From Gossypium raimondii (lineage: Eukaryota; Streptophyta; Magnoliopsida; Malvales; Malvaceae): a DNA stretch of 64,000 nucleotides. The notes beneath the pieces are model-generated. The model saw only the letters and a list, made by a program, of their open reading frames with translations, ran no database searches and was not told the origin of the DNA. How positions within the stretch are numbered: position 1 is the stretch's first letter; the number at the start of each line of letters is the position of its first letter. Below, one piece after another: positions 38,989 through 50,974 of this stretch. Location of the stretch: NCBI RefSeq assembly GCF_025698545.1, contig NC_068565.1, positions 310,001-374,000 of the forward strand. The letters are read 5' to 3'. The position numbers were made by a program, and so were the translations under genes.

Positions 38989-40470
38989 TTACAAGCTAAG
39001 CTGCACTGGATACCTATGAATGCAACCTTCCCAGGGACTATTATATGATGGCTTAACATTCTTGAGTGCCAACCAAACTGCACTGTTACATTTGAAACCG
39101 CTCCCGAAAGCGATCTGCCAAACCCGATCCCCCTTCCGCATCCGACCCTTCGCTTCCATATAGGCTAGCTCGTACCAGATCGAACTCGATGAGGTGTTAC
39201 CGAACCTGTGAAGCGTCATACGAGAAGCTTCAACATGTACCGGGAGAAGGTGCAAATTCTTCTCGAGCTCATCGATCACGGCTCTCCCACCGGCGTGTAT
39301 ACAAAAATGTTCAAACGCAAGCTTGAAATCCGGGATATAAGGCTTGATTTTAGCATTGATCAACTTGTTGGCAACTAATGTGACAAAGAACAAGATTTGT
39401 TCACTTATAGGAAGAACAAGGGGACCTAACAAAGTAATGTTGGACTTAAGTGCATTACCAGCAATCGTCATCAAATCTTTAGACAATGAAACACCTGTTT
39501 TCCCAATATCATCTTGTTCTTGTCGGACACAGTTAAACGCCTTATCATTAGCACCGCAATGTGTACGTACCACATGAATAAGTTTATACTTGCTTCTTCG
39601 TCGGTCCACTGATTTATTCGATAATAAAACCGCAGCACCACCGATTCGAAACAAGCAGTTTGGTAACAACATTGCTTTTTTGTTACCAAAATACCAATTT
39701 TGTGTAATATTTTCAGTACTAACAACAATGGCATAATTGTTCCGATGAACTTGTAACATGTCTTTAGCTAAATCAACAGATATAACACTAGCACTACATC
39801 CCATACCACCAAGATTAAAGCTTTTAATATTACCCCTCATCTTATACTTGTTGATAATCATTGAAGATAATGAAGGTGTTGGATTAAATAAACTACAATT
39901 AACGACAAGAATCCCAACATCTTTTGGCTTAACATTAGTGTTAGCAAAAAGGGTATCTAAAGCACCAAACATCACCTGTTCTGTCTCTTGTCTTGCAGCC
40001 TCCATTGATGGTTTTGGTGGAAGACAATGCATTGCTTCTGGTGCACATGTTTCTTCTCCAAGCCCTGATCTTCCCAAAATCTTGTCTAAAAACACCAAAG
40101 AGGTCTCATCAAAACAACCCATTAGCTTACAATGTTTCATGAACCGGTCGTGTTCCACTTTTAGCTTCGAAGGAGGGAGATAACAGGCATAATCCACCAA
40201 ATAAACGGATCTTTTTCGGGTCATAAAGTAAACGGTCGACCCGACCAAAACGAAAGCCGACAACACGACGACATAGACAAGGTTATGTTCAAGGTGAAGC
40301 CATGTTTGGTGGATGTCATTAAGGCTTAACCTCGATGCTTGAACGATAATAACAGCCATTAAAGGGACTAAACAAAGCTTTAAAAGGTGTGTTATGAGAT
40401 AATGGTAACCAAGTTTAACGTACTTTAATTTAAGTACCCTATTGTTTGAATGGTTTTTTTCACCATTCAT
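38989..40470 (-). CDS. 3-ketoacyl-CoA synthase, KCS4-like (copy A2)
   Basis: Single exon, 493 residues, about 98% identical to A1. It has the same two N-terminal membrane segments and the same triad Cys225, His392, Asn425. Unlike A1 it keeps the conserved Asp400 (AVIDELEKN). Differences from A1 that I count: residues 7, 105, 310, 347, 400, 407, 410, 438, 450 and 476. As in all four copies here, the motif after the fifth block reads VRTHCGA, where most KCSs I know have Arg or Lys in place of that Cys. TATATATA lies at 40601-40608. A roughly 300-bp TIR element sits about 270 bases upstream of the start codon, absent from A1, so the two near-identical enzymes have different promoters. Confidence 0.94.
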   Translation of the reverse strand: MNGEKNHSNNRVLKLKYVKLGYHYLITHLLKLCLVPLMAVIIVQASRLSLNDIHQTWLHLEHNLVYVVVLSAFVLVGSTVYFMTRKRSVYLVDYACYLPPSKLKVEHDRFMKHCKLMGCFDETSLVFLDKILGRSGLGEETCAPEAMHCLPPKPSMEAARQETEQVMFGALDTLFANTNVKPKDVGILVVNCSLFNPTPSLSSMIINKYKMRGNIKSFNLGGMGCSASVISVDLAKDMLQVHRNNYAIVVSTENITQNWYFGNKKAMLLPNCLFRIGGAAVLLSNKSVDRRRSKYKLIHVVRTHCGANDKAFNCVRQEQDDIGKTGVSLSKDLMTIAGNALKSNITLLGPLVLPISEQILFFVTLVANKLINAKIKPYIPDFKLAFEHFCIHAGGRAVIDELEKNLHLLPVHVEASRMTLHRFGNTSSSSIWYELAYMEAKGRMRKGDRVWQIAFGSGFKCNSAVWLALKNVKPSYNSPWEGCIHRYPVQLSL

Positions 40471-40600
40471 GGTGATGGGTGATTCAGAAAAAGGGAAAAA
40501 AAAAAAACTGGGTTTTAATTTTTTTCTTGAAAAAGCTAAAAGATTTGATGGAAACTAGTTGGATTTTTTCGCTTGTTGTGAACAAAAGGGGGTATATAAC

Positions 40601-40608
40601 TATATATA
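40601..40608 (-). promoter_or_regulatory. TATA box of KCS A2
   Basis: TATATATA about 131 bases before the start codon, in the same context as the A1 TATA box. Confidence 0.6.
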
Positions 40609-40736
40609 ATGGACACAATTAAGAGTTTGTAATGAAAATTTTGTGGGTGTTTAAAGAGGGTTGATGAAGCAATTACAGCGAAGACCGGCCGCCATTAAGG
40701 AACACGTAGAGTGTTTTATCACTAATATTATTACCA

Positions 40737-41033
40737 GTTAAAATATACCATAAGTCCCTATACTCTTCCACAATTTAAAATTTAGTCTCTTTATTTTTAT
40801 TATAAGAATTTTAGTCTTTTTACTTTTCAAATTTAAAAATATAAGTCAAACTGTTAATACAATTAAAATTATTATGTTAAATTCTTGCTCATTGTAACAT
40901 TGTTTTTCTTGTTGTTTGGCCTGAGTATTTAAATTAAAAAAAGAGAGTAAAGAAACTAAAATTTTCAAAATAAAAGTGAAAGAACTAAAATAAAAATTTA
41001 TAAAGAATACATGTACGTATAATGTATTTTAAC
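40737..41033. mobile_element. Miniature TIR element inserted in the KCS A2 promoter
   Basis: Left end GTTAAAATATACCATAAGTC; right end, reverse-complemented, GTTAAAATACATTATACG. Inner words 'ttagtctttttacttttcaa' and 'agtgaaagaactaaaataaa' are mirrored. The A1 flank runs continuously from 'gaccggccgccattaa' to 'ggagttggggcgttgggcg' without it, so this is an insertion polymorphism between the duplicated blocks. Same family as 3925-4250. Confidence 0.7.
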
Positions 41034-41908
41034 GTATATGTTTTAAAGAGCAATGATGAGAGGTTGGAGTTGGGGCGTTGGGCGTTGGGCGTTGTGCGAA
41101 TCTTCTTTGAGGTTTGGGTTATCGTTTTTATGCATTTATGGAGTTCCATTGACAATTATGGACATTTCCGGTCTAAGTAAAATTAGGTTCCAGTGTGAAA
41201 TGAGTGAAAATGTATTATAACTATTAACTGTATGAGATGGTAATTATTAGGATAGTGATTAGACCTTCTAGTAATTTTAAGGAACTCTAATTTTCGAGAT
41301 GTGAGTGATTAAGAATGTGACTAGCGCGACTCGAACTCAGGTCACACTTGAAGCAGTGAAGACTTTTAGTAATGGTTTGAGGCAATCATAAATTTTAAGC
41401 ATAATGATTTGACTATCAATGCTTACCTCTTTTCTCAATTTAATCTTTACTATTTTTTGAGCTACAATTAGTAATTAACATTTCAAAAATAGTCAAATAA
41501 TTTTTAATAAAAATATTGACTAAAATTATAAAATATTAATTTTATGTTAATAAAATAATTCAATTTTAATAAAATAATTAACTCAAAAAAGTAATGTTTT
41601 AATCAATAAATGAGAGCTAAATTTAACTTAAAAAAGGAGTAAGTATAAATTAAAAAATAAAATAAAAATTAAAGTCAATTAATGGTAGGGTTTCTACTAT
41701 GGTGACCACACTCAATTTCAAAGGTCAGAGTCGACGGCAAATATATCACTATTATTTACTTGTTTTTGCAGTTCAAACATTAAATTTTTGGGGTGTGAAC
41801 TTTTCCAACCAAAATTTAATGTTTTCTTATTGGTGTTATGGTTGTAGACATTAGTATGGCATGAACAACTCAGATTCAACAAATTCGATTTAGATTTTTT
41901 TAAAAATA

Positions 41909-42070
41909 ATTTTATTATAAGTTTTGGTTATATTTGTTCTTTTTGATACAATATTTAGAAGTACTCATAGCCTCTCCCAACCCATAAATAAGAGGATAAT
42001 GCGCTTCAGCACATTTAAACCCATATCCTCACATATTAACAACAATGCCCATGCTAAACTCGATTTTGAT
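41909..42070 (-). mobile_element. tRNA-derived SINE copy 6
   Basis: Minus strand: TTTAGCATGGGCATTGTTG, then ATGGGTTTAAATGTGC (decayed B box), TTATCCTCTTATTTATGGG, and the 3' end ACTTATAATAAAATT. It lies at the point where A2 flank homology ends. Confidence 0.5.
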
Positions 42071-42336
42071 TGAATGTAGAGTAATTCATGAAATAGAATC
42101 ATTTATTATTCAGAAAATATTAAAATTATTAATATTAATATTCATTTATTTTTACTATTAAATTTAAATAAAATTTTATTATTAAAGATAATATATTAGA
42201 TCGAGTTCACTTAAAGTTTAAAGTACGTTGTTTAAAACCAACGGATAATTAAACAAGTGTAAGTATTGAACAGATAGTTTAATTTTTGAATATATAAAAC
42301 ATAAAATATGAAAATGTCACAAGCAACATGTGTAGC

Positions 42337-42410
42337 AAATTTTAATTTGTGGGGCACCGATGAATTTGCCCTCAGTCGGTGCCTCACTTCGCTCCCCACA
42401 ATTAAAATTT
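42337..42410. repeat. 74-bp near-perfect palindrome (hairpin)
   Basis: AAATTTTAATTTGTGGGG at 42337-42354 pairs with CCCCACAATTAAAATTT at 42394-42410. A second inner stem GGCACCGA (42353-42360) / TCGGTGCC (42376-42383) closes a 15-base loop. It is GC-rich at the tip inside an AT-rich setting. It may be a tiny foldback element; no promoter or terminator role can be claimed. Confidence 0.6.
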
Positions 42411-42459
42411 ATTATTAACCATAATTAATAATTGTGTACTTTAAATTTTCTTTTATTTC

Positions 42460-42763
42460 TGTTAGAGTTGTGTTATTCGAATATCGTAATTTATTAAAAA
42501 ATAAAATAAAAAGATAAAATAAGGAAATCTGTAAGAGCAAAATAGAGATAATATCCATGATTTATACAATTTTTATCAAAAGTTGGAGAGAATATTAAGA
42601 ATGAACTTCCATCTATATAAAAACAATTAACTTACACGTGATGACATTGTATAGCTAAATTGTAGATTATAACTACTTACAAACTGATTAACCATCTTTA
42701 CAAACTAATAACTAATCACTAGAACTAAATATTTCTAACTAATTACAGTTTCTTTCTTCAACA
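42460..42763 (-). mobile_element. Probable solo LTR (304 bp)
   Basis: On the minus strand it begins TGTTGAAGAAAGAAACTGTA and ends CTCTAACA, with TG...CA ends and 'TATATAGATGGAAG' as a possible TATA region. No gag/pol is attached and flanks show no matching 5-bp duplication (ATTTC against GGATT). It abuts the left arm of the large inverted repeat exactly. Confidence 0.5.
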
Positions 42764-44501
42764 GGATTCCATAAAATATTTATACTTAAAAGAAAACCTT
42801 AGCATAAATTATGAAATAAAAGAATAAGACGTTTCATATAATAATAAAAATTAAAATAAAATTTGATAAGCAAATTAATTCACTACCAACAAATATCTCA
42901 ATTTTAATTTCATCATGAATATATCCATCTAGCTTTGGACTCGAATTAAATTCCTTTTAACATATTTTAAGTTAAATCGAAAAATATTTACTTGAAGTTT
43001 ATACATTAAATAATTTTTAAATATAATGATAATTTTATCTTTTATTAATCATTATTCTATTTATTTTATCATCTTCAATTCTCATATTCAATAATTATTA
43101 ATTAAAATAGTAAAAAATCAATAAGTTATAAAATTATTTTAATTAATATTAAATTAAATTATAAATTACATTATATTCTAATCTAATTCTACGTTAAACA
43201 TCAGTTATATTTTTCGATTAATCTATGTAAATTTTTTGTTTTGAAAATCACAAGTAGAATCACAATTACAATTATAAAAATACACTCGAACAAGATTTGG
43301 ACATGATATTTTAAACTTCTTAAGCTTTAACCTTATTATTACTCAATGCCTCATCAGTTTTCAGTTTTTTTTAAAATGACTAATGATAATTACATATTGT
43401 TTTGTATTCTATTTAAAATTTTTCTTTTAAATATTTTATGTAAATACATGTTAAATATTTAAACTTAATTATATATTAATTTTATATTTCATTCAATTTT
43501 TTCATTAAAATCTTTTAAATAATTTACACAAAAATAATTAATGAAAACATATCAAAGAAAATATATAACTAAATTAAATATAGATTTTAAATACTTAATA
43601 TGAATTGAAGTCAATATAATTTATTTATGAATCAAATATATTTAATTTTATATTACTTCAATATGTATTTTTATTATTTTGTAATTAAAAATAGAGAAAT
43701 AAATAAAATATATAGATAAATAGTAACAAGGGTATAATTATTTTTACATTTTAATTTTACTTAGAATTTTTCATTAAGCTTTTCATAATTTTTAAAAATT
43801 TTAATTAATTCTTCACTTCTTTTCGAAGTTCTCATTAAATGTCTTCATATTTTTTTGAAACTTTTAATTAAACCCTAAATTTTTAAAAAATTTCAATTAA
43901 GCATCCAAAACTTTTACTAGATCTTACCTAACTCGATCCAACTTACATCTCTACACAACTTCACTTGTTTCCCAAACAAAGCCTTAGGTCAAACCATGCG
44001 ATTGAGACTTGATGTCCCTTCTCTTTGACTCAAGGGCAGCGCTAGATTGGACCTTAAAATGGGAAAATTATGCTTCAGTCCTTCTAAAATTTAAAAAGTA
44101 TAAATTAATGCATAATAAAATTATATTTTGACCTTTCATAAAATGATAAAATTTTTAATTTAGCCATTTTAAAAATTGTAAACTTGCAAACTTACTAAAA
44201 ACATTACACTTGACCTCTTATAAAAAATTATAATTTAATTTCAACTCGGACCACTCAAAAGCACATCACAATACAAACATGGTTGGTCCTAACTTTCAAA
44301 ACCCATAATACTCCCATTTCCTATCCCTTTCTCAGTAGTCGTATGAATTTTCATTAATACATAAACAATACCATAAGTACACAAAGGCTAAAACAACCAC
44401 AAAAAAAAGGAAACACCCAACGCTCAACACCCCACCCTCTCCATTATAACATACGACAATACTTGTAATTAAAACATTCTACGGGTTCTTCAATGGCTGC
44501 T
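42764..44501. repeat. Left arm of a large interrupted inverted repeat
   Basis: The reverse complement of this segment matches 48522-51167. Paired anchors: 'ggattccat' (42764) with 'atggaatcc' (51159-51167); 'ttaagctttaacctt' (43320-43334) with 'aaggttaaagcttaag' (near 49910); 'gccttaggtcaaaccatgcg' with 'gcatggcttgacctaaggtg' (near 49130); 'cttcaatggctgct' (44501) with 'agcagccattgaag' (48522). The arm is AT-rich and non-coding. Confidence 0.75.
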
Positions 44502-44538
44502 ATACTTATTGTATGTCATGCACATGAAAATATAATAG

Positions 44539-44940
44539 CACGTAGAAATTGACCATCACTTTATACGGGAGAAGATCATCACTGGAGCTCTACAAGTTAA
44601 TTTTGTTCCTTCATCAAATCAAATTGCAGATGTGCTTACCAAGCAGTTTGAATCATTTCGCAAAGCCCTTCGAGTTTTCAAACACAAAGAGGTTCAAAAT
44701 GTTCAAACAACAAAGAAACTGGGAGAATGTTAGAGTATGACTGAGCTAGGAATTAACTTCAGCTAGAATTCTGTTAAAGCTAAGAGTTAAGAGTTACTTA
44801 CTGTTACGTATAGTTGGTAGTTGTTATGAGCAGTTATCAGCTGCATGACTTCTATAAATAGTGTAGTACTGATACGACTCAAGCATGTCTTTCATTCAGT
44901 TGTTTTCAATACAAGAGTTATTTTGATTTAGAATTTAACA
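44539..44940 (+). mobile_element. Copia retrotransposon tail: RNase H end, polypurine tract and 3' LTR
   Basis: 44539-44727 reads in one frame HVEIDHHFIREKI, then ALQVNFVPSSNQIADVLTKQ, the end of the Copia RNase H domain, followed by a short spacer. Then come a purine-rich 'aaactgggagaa' and an LTR at 44728-44940 with ends TGTTAGAG...TTTAACA and a TATA-like TCTATAAATA at 44851. Everything 5' of HVEID is missing or scrambled (in-frame stops just before). It sits directly beside the left arm of the inverted repeat. Confidence 0.75.
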
Positions 44941-45525
44941 TCCATAATTTACATTATTGGGACATGAAATATGATGGTCGAACGTTTAAAATATTAAACG
45001 TAAAAAATACTAAAGAATGTAAAATTGTAAAACCACTTAAATTCTACATCAATGTAAGTGAATTTTTCCCTTAAACTAATTAATGTATTAATTTTAATAT
45101 TAATGCTATTATTTAAGTACTTTACTGAGTTGGTCTTTAACCTACAACATTTGTACATTCTATTAACATCTATACAAAATATATAAACTTTGAGGCTAAA
45201 TTTATTATTATACCAATCAAAATTATATACAAATTGGTAGAAAATATTAACACCGTGAAGAATTGTCACTATAGTTACTCCATTTATTTGAATTATATTT
45301 TTTTCAGTATTTAAAAAAAAAAATAAAAGGGGAGACTTAAGCTTTGGAGGTCTTATAAAGGGTGCCGTTGACACCTTCTCCAGGCTACATGTGTCTTTTT
45401 ATTATTGATTATATATTACTTGGATTTAATCGATCTATTGATGTTCCTCTCTCCCAAGTGTAGGCTGCCTATTACGATAATTCATAGGCAAGCCGCCTTT
45501 GTCAGAGTGTGATTTCTCGACATGA
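44941..45525. other. Gene-free stretch between Copia tail and KCS B2 3' flank
   Basis: AT-rich sequence with one long but compositionally biased minus-strand open stretch (44994-45374, rich in Phe/Ile/Asn/Lys) that I do not regard as a gene. From 45526 the flank becomes homologous to the B1 flank. Confidence 0.4.
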
Positions 45526-45864
45526 GCTTGCCTTACTGTTGGCCCGTGAGGTAAATGTCCCAAAATCTTTATTGACAGTATATACTTTTGATATTAATTT
45601 TAACTCGAAGAAAGTTTACTAGTGACGCAACGTTGCTAAATAAACTCTTTAAGTGTTATTGATAAATTTACTAGGCGTAAATATAATAGTAATAATCATC
45701 ATTAAATATTAAAATCTCTCACGGCATGCTGACTCAGCAGTTTCATTTACAATAACATAACTACAATCTAAACATAATTAAAAGACAAATTAATTTTGTT
45801 TAACTAAAACGACACCGTTACACTACTAAAATGAACATCGAACATTGGCTACTAATTAATCCCT

Positions 45865-47379
45865 TTACAGATTGAGCTTCACTGGATACTTGTGAATGCA
45901 ATCTTCCCAAGGGTTACCACATGAGGGCTTAACATTCTTGAGGGCCAACCAAACTGCACTGTTACATTTGAAACCGCTCCCGAAAGCAACTTGCCAAATA
46001 CGGTCCCCTTTACGCATCCGACCCTTCGCCTCCATATAAGCCAGCTCGTACCAGATCGAACTCGATGAGGTGTTACCGAAACGGTGGAGTGTCATACGGG
46101 AGGCCTCGACATGTAATGGAGAAAGTTGCATATTCTTCTCGAGCTCATCGATCACGCCTCTCCCTCCGGCATGGATACAGAAATGTTCGAACGCGAGCTT
46201 GAAATCCGGAACATAAGGCTTGATTTTGGCATTGAACAACTTCTTGGCAACTAATGTGACAAAGAACAAGATTTGTTCACTTATAGGAAGAACAAGGGGA
46301 CCCAATGTAGTGATGTTGGTCTTAAGTGCATTACCAGCAATTGCCATCAAATCTTTAGACAATGAAACCCCAATTTTCCCAACATTATCTTCTTCTTGAT
46401 AGACACATTTAAATGCTTTGTCATTAGCACCACAATGTGTCCTTACCACATGAACAAGCTTATACTTGCTCCGCCCTCGATCTATAGATTTATTCGACAA
46501 CAAAACAGCAGAACCCCCAAGTCTAAACAAACAATTCGATATCAACATCGATTTCTCAATCCCAGAATACCAGTTCTGTGTCATGTTCTCGGTACTAAAA
46601 ACGACCGCGTAATTGTTCCGGTGAACTTGCAACATGTCTTTTGCAAGATCAATGGCTATAACACCAGCACTACATCCCATACCACTAAGATTAAAGCTCT
46701 TAATATTACCCCTCATCTTATACTTATTGATAATCATTGCCGTTAAAGAAGGTGTTGGATTAAACAAACTACAATTAACGACAAGAATCCCGATATCCCT
46801 TGGCTTAACATTAGTGCTAGCAAAAAGGGTATCTAAAGCACCAAACATCACCAGTTCTGCTTCTTGTCTTGCAGCCGCCATAGACGGTCGTGGGGGAAAG
46901 CAATGCATCGATGGCGGAGCGCCGGTTTCGTCTCCGAGCCCTGACCTTTCCATAATCTTACGTAAAAACTCCATAGTGGGCTCATCGAAATCGGCCGCCT
47001 CCTTGGCATATTCCATGAAATACCGGTGATCGGCTTTGAGGTGTTGTGGAGGGAGGTAACAAGCGTAATCCACCAAGTAAATGAATCTTTTTCGGGTCAT
47101 AACATAAACGGTCGACCCGAAGACAAAGATAGCAGAGAAAACGACGACTCTGACGAGGTTATATTCAAGCTGAAGCCACATTTGGTGGATGTCATCAAGG
47201 CTTAACCTCGATGCTTTAATGATAACAGCCGCCATTACAGGGACCAAACAAAGTTTCAAAAGATGACTTGCGAGATAATGATAACCAAGTTTAACGTACT
47301 TTAATTTGACACTACGTAAGAAATCAGGCAATCTCCTAGGTTGCAGGACCTGAACTCCATTTTTTGAACTATTTCTCAT
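45865..47379 (-). CDS. 3-ketoacyl-CoA synthase, KCS4-like (copy B2, intact)
   Basis: Single exon, 504 residues, full length for the family. The N-terminus ([20 protein letters not shown] then [16 protein letters not shown]) resembles Arabidopsis KCS4, followed by two membrane helices (about 40-58 and 75-93). Triad: Cys236 in [10 protein letters not shown], His403 in HFCIHAGGR and Asn436 in [11 protein letters not shown]. The C-terminus keeps [20 protein letters not shown] and [11 protein letters not shown]. It is the only one of the four copies with Gly two residues after the nucleophile-Ser-Ala (CSAG), which is the usual KCS form; A1, A2 and B1 have CSAS. It acts in the ER fatty acid elongase; substrate chain length cannot be read from sequence. 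It carries a TATA region at 47460-47475 and belongs to the second A+B block. Confidence 0.95.
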   Translation of the reverse strand: MRNSSKNGVQVLQPRRLPDFLRSVKLKYVKLGYHYLASHLLKLCLVPVMAAVIIKASRLSLDDIHQMWLQLEYNLVRVVVFSAIFVFGSTVYVMTRKRFIYLVDYACYLPPQHLKADHRYFMEYAKEAADFDEPTMEFLRKIMERSGLGDETGAPPSMHCFPPRPSMAAARQEAELVMFGALDTLFASTNVKPRDIGILVVNCSLFNPTPSLTAMIINKYKMRGNIKSFNLSGMGCSAGVIAIDLAKDMLQVHRNNYAVVFSTENMTQNWYSGIEKSMLISNCLFRLGGSAVLLSNKSIDRGRSKYKLVHVVRTHCGANDKAFKCVYQEEDNVGKIGVSLSKDLMAIAGNALKTNITTLGPLVLPISEQILFFVTLVAKKLFNAKIKPYVPDFKLAFEHFCIHAGGRGVIDELEKNMQLSPLHVEASRMTLHRFGNTSSSSIWYELAYMEAKGRMRKGDRIWQVAFGSGFKCNSAVWLALKNVKPSCGNPWEDCIHKYPVKLNL

Positions 47380-47459
47380 GATGTCGGGTAAAAAGGAAAC
47401 TCAGTTTTTCTAAAAGATTGATGAAGTGAATTGGGTTTCGTTTGTAATGAACAAAGGGA

Positions 47460-47475
47460 TATATATACATATATA
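47460..47475 (-). promoter_or_regulatory. TATA region of KCS B2
   Basis: TATATATACATATATA-type run about 80-95 bases before the start codon, the same as for B1. Confidence 0.5.
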
Positions 47476-47569
47476 ACGACCGGCGGCCATTTAAGAACAA
47501 GTAAGAATGTTAGGTTACTGATATTCAACATATATTACTGACTACCATGGTAAAAGATAAAAAAATTAA

Positions 47570-47718
47570 TTATAATTTCACTTCATATCTATTCTTTTTG
47601 ACACTACCTATAGCTTCTTTCTATCCCATAAATCGGAGAATAATATCTTTCAGTGCACTTGAATTCAAGCCTTTCTACATGAGAACCATGCCCGTGCCAA
47701 TTAAGCTAATACTCAATG
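47570..47718 (-). mobile_element. tRNA-derived SINE copy 7 (B2 5' flank)
   Basis: Orthologous in position to the copy at 37596-37745. Minus strand has TTAGCTTAATTGGCACGGGC and GAATTCAAGTGCAC. The A-box word is better preserved than in the B1 copy. Confidence 0.55.
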
Positions 47719-50003
47719 AACTATAATTTCTTAATTTTATAAAAGTTTATACTATATATATTTTACTTTTTTAAGTTTTTTACAACATGTATTTGATTTA
47801 ATTTTGTAAAATTAATATTTATATCATAAAACAACATTTAAAAATTCATGATGGGCGGGGCAATCAAGTAATTCATTTCAAAGTCGGGAACAAAATACTA
47901 TATAAAGCTCAGAGCGAGAAGATTTCGGGTATACGAAAAAAAGAACTTTGGTTTTTCTTGAAAGATCTAAATGATTAATCAAGGAATAACATGTGATATA
48001 CCATCAATGAATACCATTATGATACACCATTACTAGGTAAAAAAAAACTTATAAATAAATATTAATAATTTTATTTAAGCATAATTAAATATTAATCATA
48101 ATTATTATATTTTTTCCCTCAAGTTTAGGTTTCGAGTTTATGATTAAGGACTTAAGTTTTATATCGGGTTTGAATGCTAACTTAGGATTTTGGGTTTATA
48201 ACCAGCTTCAAGTTTTGAATTTTAGAGTTTAAAATTTATGTTTAAAATAAAATTATTAATATTAATCTATAACTCATTCATTATTTTTTACTTCAACGGC
48301 AATGAGCAAGGGTTAGAATTTATATTTAGGGTGCAATTTTATCATTATACTAATTTAAATTTTTTTTTTAAACTAAAGGTATTATATAGAATTTTTTATT
48401 TTTAATGGGAAAAAAAGACAATTACTTACCCCTCCCTCTATCCCTAATGATGAGATGTGTTATTATTCATGGACCGACAATATATCAAATATATTTATTA
48501 AATGCAAGTAGAGCAAGGACCAGCAGCCATTGAAGAACCCGTAGAATGTTTCAATTACAAGTACTAGTGTACGTTATAATGATGGAGAGGGTGGGGAGTT
48601 GGGCGTTGAGCGTTGGGTATATTTCCTTTTTCTTTTTTTGTTGTCTTTTTCAATTATTGCGTGTTTTTCTTCTTCTTCTTTTAGCCTCTGTGAATGGTTT
48701 TGTTTATGTATTAACGAAGTTCATACGATTATTGAGAAAGGGATAGGAAATGGGAGTGCTATGGGTTTTGAAAGTTAGGAACATGCATGTTTTTCTTGTG
48801 GTATGCTTTCATGGGGTCGGAGTTAAAATTAAATTATAATTTTTGTGTAAGTTTGCAACATGCATGTTTTTCTTGTGGTGTGGTTTTGAGAGTTTGGAAG
48901 TCGAAATTAAATTATATCTTTTTATAAAAATTAATTTTTTTTTAGGTACGTAAGTTTATAATTTTAAATTTTTTTAAATGGTTAAATTAAAATTTTCATC
49001 ATGAGGTGAAAATGTAATTTTATAAATTTCGAATTTTAGAAAGATTGAAGCATAATTTTTCCATTTTAAAGCCCAATCTATAGCTGTCCTTGAGTCAAAG
49101 AGAAGGAACCTCAAGTCTCAATTGCATGGCTTGACCTAAGGTGAAATGAACGTTAAGGCTTTGTTTGGGAAACTAGGGAAGTTGTGTAAAGATACAAGTT
49201 GGATCAAGTTATGTCAAATCTAGTAAAGGTTTTGGATGCTTAATTGAGATTTTTAAAAAAATTAAGAGGTTTAATAAGAATTTTTAAAAAGATTAGGGTC
49301 TAATTAAAATTTTTTAAAAATTAAAAGATTTAATGATAATTTTAAAAAAATAAAGATTTAATTAAAATTTTAAAAATTTGAAAGGTTTAATGAAAAGTTG
49401 TAAAATGTTGGTAAACCCAAATTTATTTATTTAGCAAATTTAAAATGTAAAAATAATTATATCCTTGTTATTATTTATTTATGTATTTTATTTATTTCTC
49501 CATTTTAATTACAAAATAAAAATAAAATACATATTAAAGTAATATAAAATTAAACACATTTGACTGACTTCATAAAGAAATTATATTTGACTTCAACTCA
49601 GATTAAGTATTTAAATTTTATATTTAATTTAGTTATATATTAGTCTTGATATGATTTCATTAAATTAAATATTATATAAAATTAATTAGTTATTATTATT
49701 TAAAATATTTTGATGAAAAATTTATTAAAATATAAAAGAAAAAATAATCCATCTCAAAATTAATATATAATTAAATTTAAATATTTAACGTGTATTTACA
49801 TTTGAAACGAAAAGAAAAGTAAAATCGAATATAAAACAAAATGTAATTATCATTAGTCATATTTTTAAAAATAAATTGATAACTAATGAGGCATTCACTA
49901 ATGAGAAGGTTAAAGCTTAAGAACTTTAAAATATGAAGTCCAAGTCTTACTCTATGTAAATTATATGTGTGCTTTTAATACATATTTATTCTAATTTATT
50001 TGT

Positions 50004-50155
50004 TTTGGTCTAAGTTTGAACTCTAGGACGTGAGTTCGAGTGTATTAAAGTACATTATCCTCCTATTTATGGGTTGGGGAATAGCTACGGGTAGTTCTAA
50101 GCATTGTGTGAAAAAAGAGCAGATATGATCCAAACCTATAATGAGATTATTAAAA
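50004..50155 (+). mobile_element. tRNA-derived SINE copy 8 (plus strand)
   Basis: GTGAGTTCGAGTGTATT (B-box region, about 50030-50046) is followed by TTATCCTCCTATTTATGGG and a 3' part 'agcagatatgatccaaacc' ending CCTATAATGAGATT. The A-box part is largely lost. It is the only copy here on the plus strand. Confidence 0.55.
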
Positions 50156-50306
50156 AGAATTTAATTCGAGTCCAAACCTAAGAGGGGTTAGCTGGCCTTG
50201 TTTTTCTCAACCAAACTCATCATGGTACGTTTTTCTCAACCTATCTTCATGACTGACTTGTATCAAATTTGTAGAACCTTTTGATGTTGAATACAGAAGG
50301 GGTTAG

Positions 50307-50974
50307 TTGGCCTTATTTTTTGGTTTGTTTGCTTGGCGCATTTGGAAAAATCGGAATCTCTTCATTTTCCAATGTGTATCTTGGAACTCTTTTGAGATTG
50401 CTAAAGTCTTGTACAGTTGGGCGAAACAGTACATGTTAGTTCATAAGGATTTTCAAATTAGGCAGCATGAGGATAGTTCTAGTCAGTTTTTGTCAGGAAA
50501 TTGGGTTCATTTAAATACCAATGAAGCAGTAAAACTGGATTTTAGGGGGGCCGGTAGAGTGTTGCGAAATGGAAATGGGTAATGGATCCTCAGGGTATAG
50601 CAGGCATTTGGGAAAATGTTTATGCTGAATTATGGGGTATCTTGAATGGTTTGGTCCTTCTCCAACGGCATAGTTACAACAAAGTAGTGATTCATTCTAA
50701 CAGTTTGCAGGTGATTAAAGGTATCCAAGATAGTTTATTGATAGTTTTAAATTCTGCTTTGGTTAGACGAATTCATTAAATTTTGGTATATGAAGATAAT
50801 TGGATTTTGAGACATATCACTAGAGAGAATAATCGAGTTACTAATTGTCTAGCCAAAATATCTTTTAACGGGAAGGAAAGTTTACATATTTATGATAGTC
50901 CGCCAAAGGAGGTCTTAGAAGTATTCCATTTAGATATAATAAATGATATTTATATTCATTTCGATGTAATCTAA
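50307..50974 (+). pseudogene. RNase H-like (RVT_3) domain fragment of a LINE-type element
   Basis: Three consecutive open pieces in shifting frames make one degraded domain: LFAWRIWKNRNLFIFQ and WVHLNTNEAVKLDFRGAGRV; then YAELWGILNGLVLLQRHSY and VVIHSNSLQVIKGIQDS; then HITRENNRVTNCLAKISFN and YDSPPKEVLEVFHLDI. The order WVxLNTDGA, A(E)LWG-L--GL, HI-RE-N-VA--LAK is that of the plant RNase H domain at the 3' end of non-LTR elements and derived 'putative ribonuclease H' genes. Key acidic residues are altered (D to E in LNTNEA) and frameshifts near 50580 and 50780 break it. No reverse transcriptase is attached. Confidence 0.75.

Larger units (their letters stand above)
29400..48560. repeat. Tandem segmental duplication of a two-gene KCS block (A1-B1-A2-B2)
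   Basis: The A flanks match between about 29400-32312 and 38580-41885: same 5' leaders, TATA boxes, 'ggagttggggcgttgggcg' and 'gactagcgcgactcgaact'. The B flanks match between about 35556-38495 and 45526-48470, starting 'gcttgccttactgttggcc'. A-to-A spacing is 9211 bp and B-to-B spacing about 9970 bp. The segments between A and B in each block (32313-35555 and 41886-45525) are unrelated insertions. The junction word 'gaagaacccgtaga.tgtttc' follows both B1 (38505) and B2 (48533), marking the block boundary. Confidence 0.85.

Noticed and set aside
44994-45374. 126-codon minus-strand open frame
   Set aside because: AT-driven, with strongly biased Phe/Ile/Asn/Lys composition, no recognisable domain, and located between repeat remnants.
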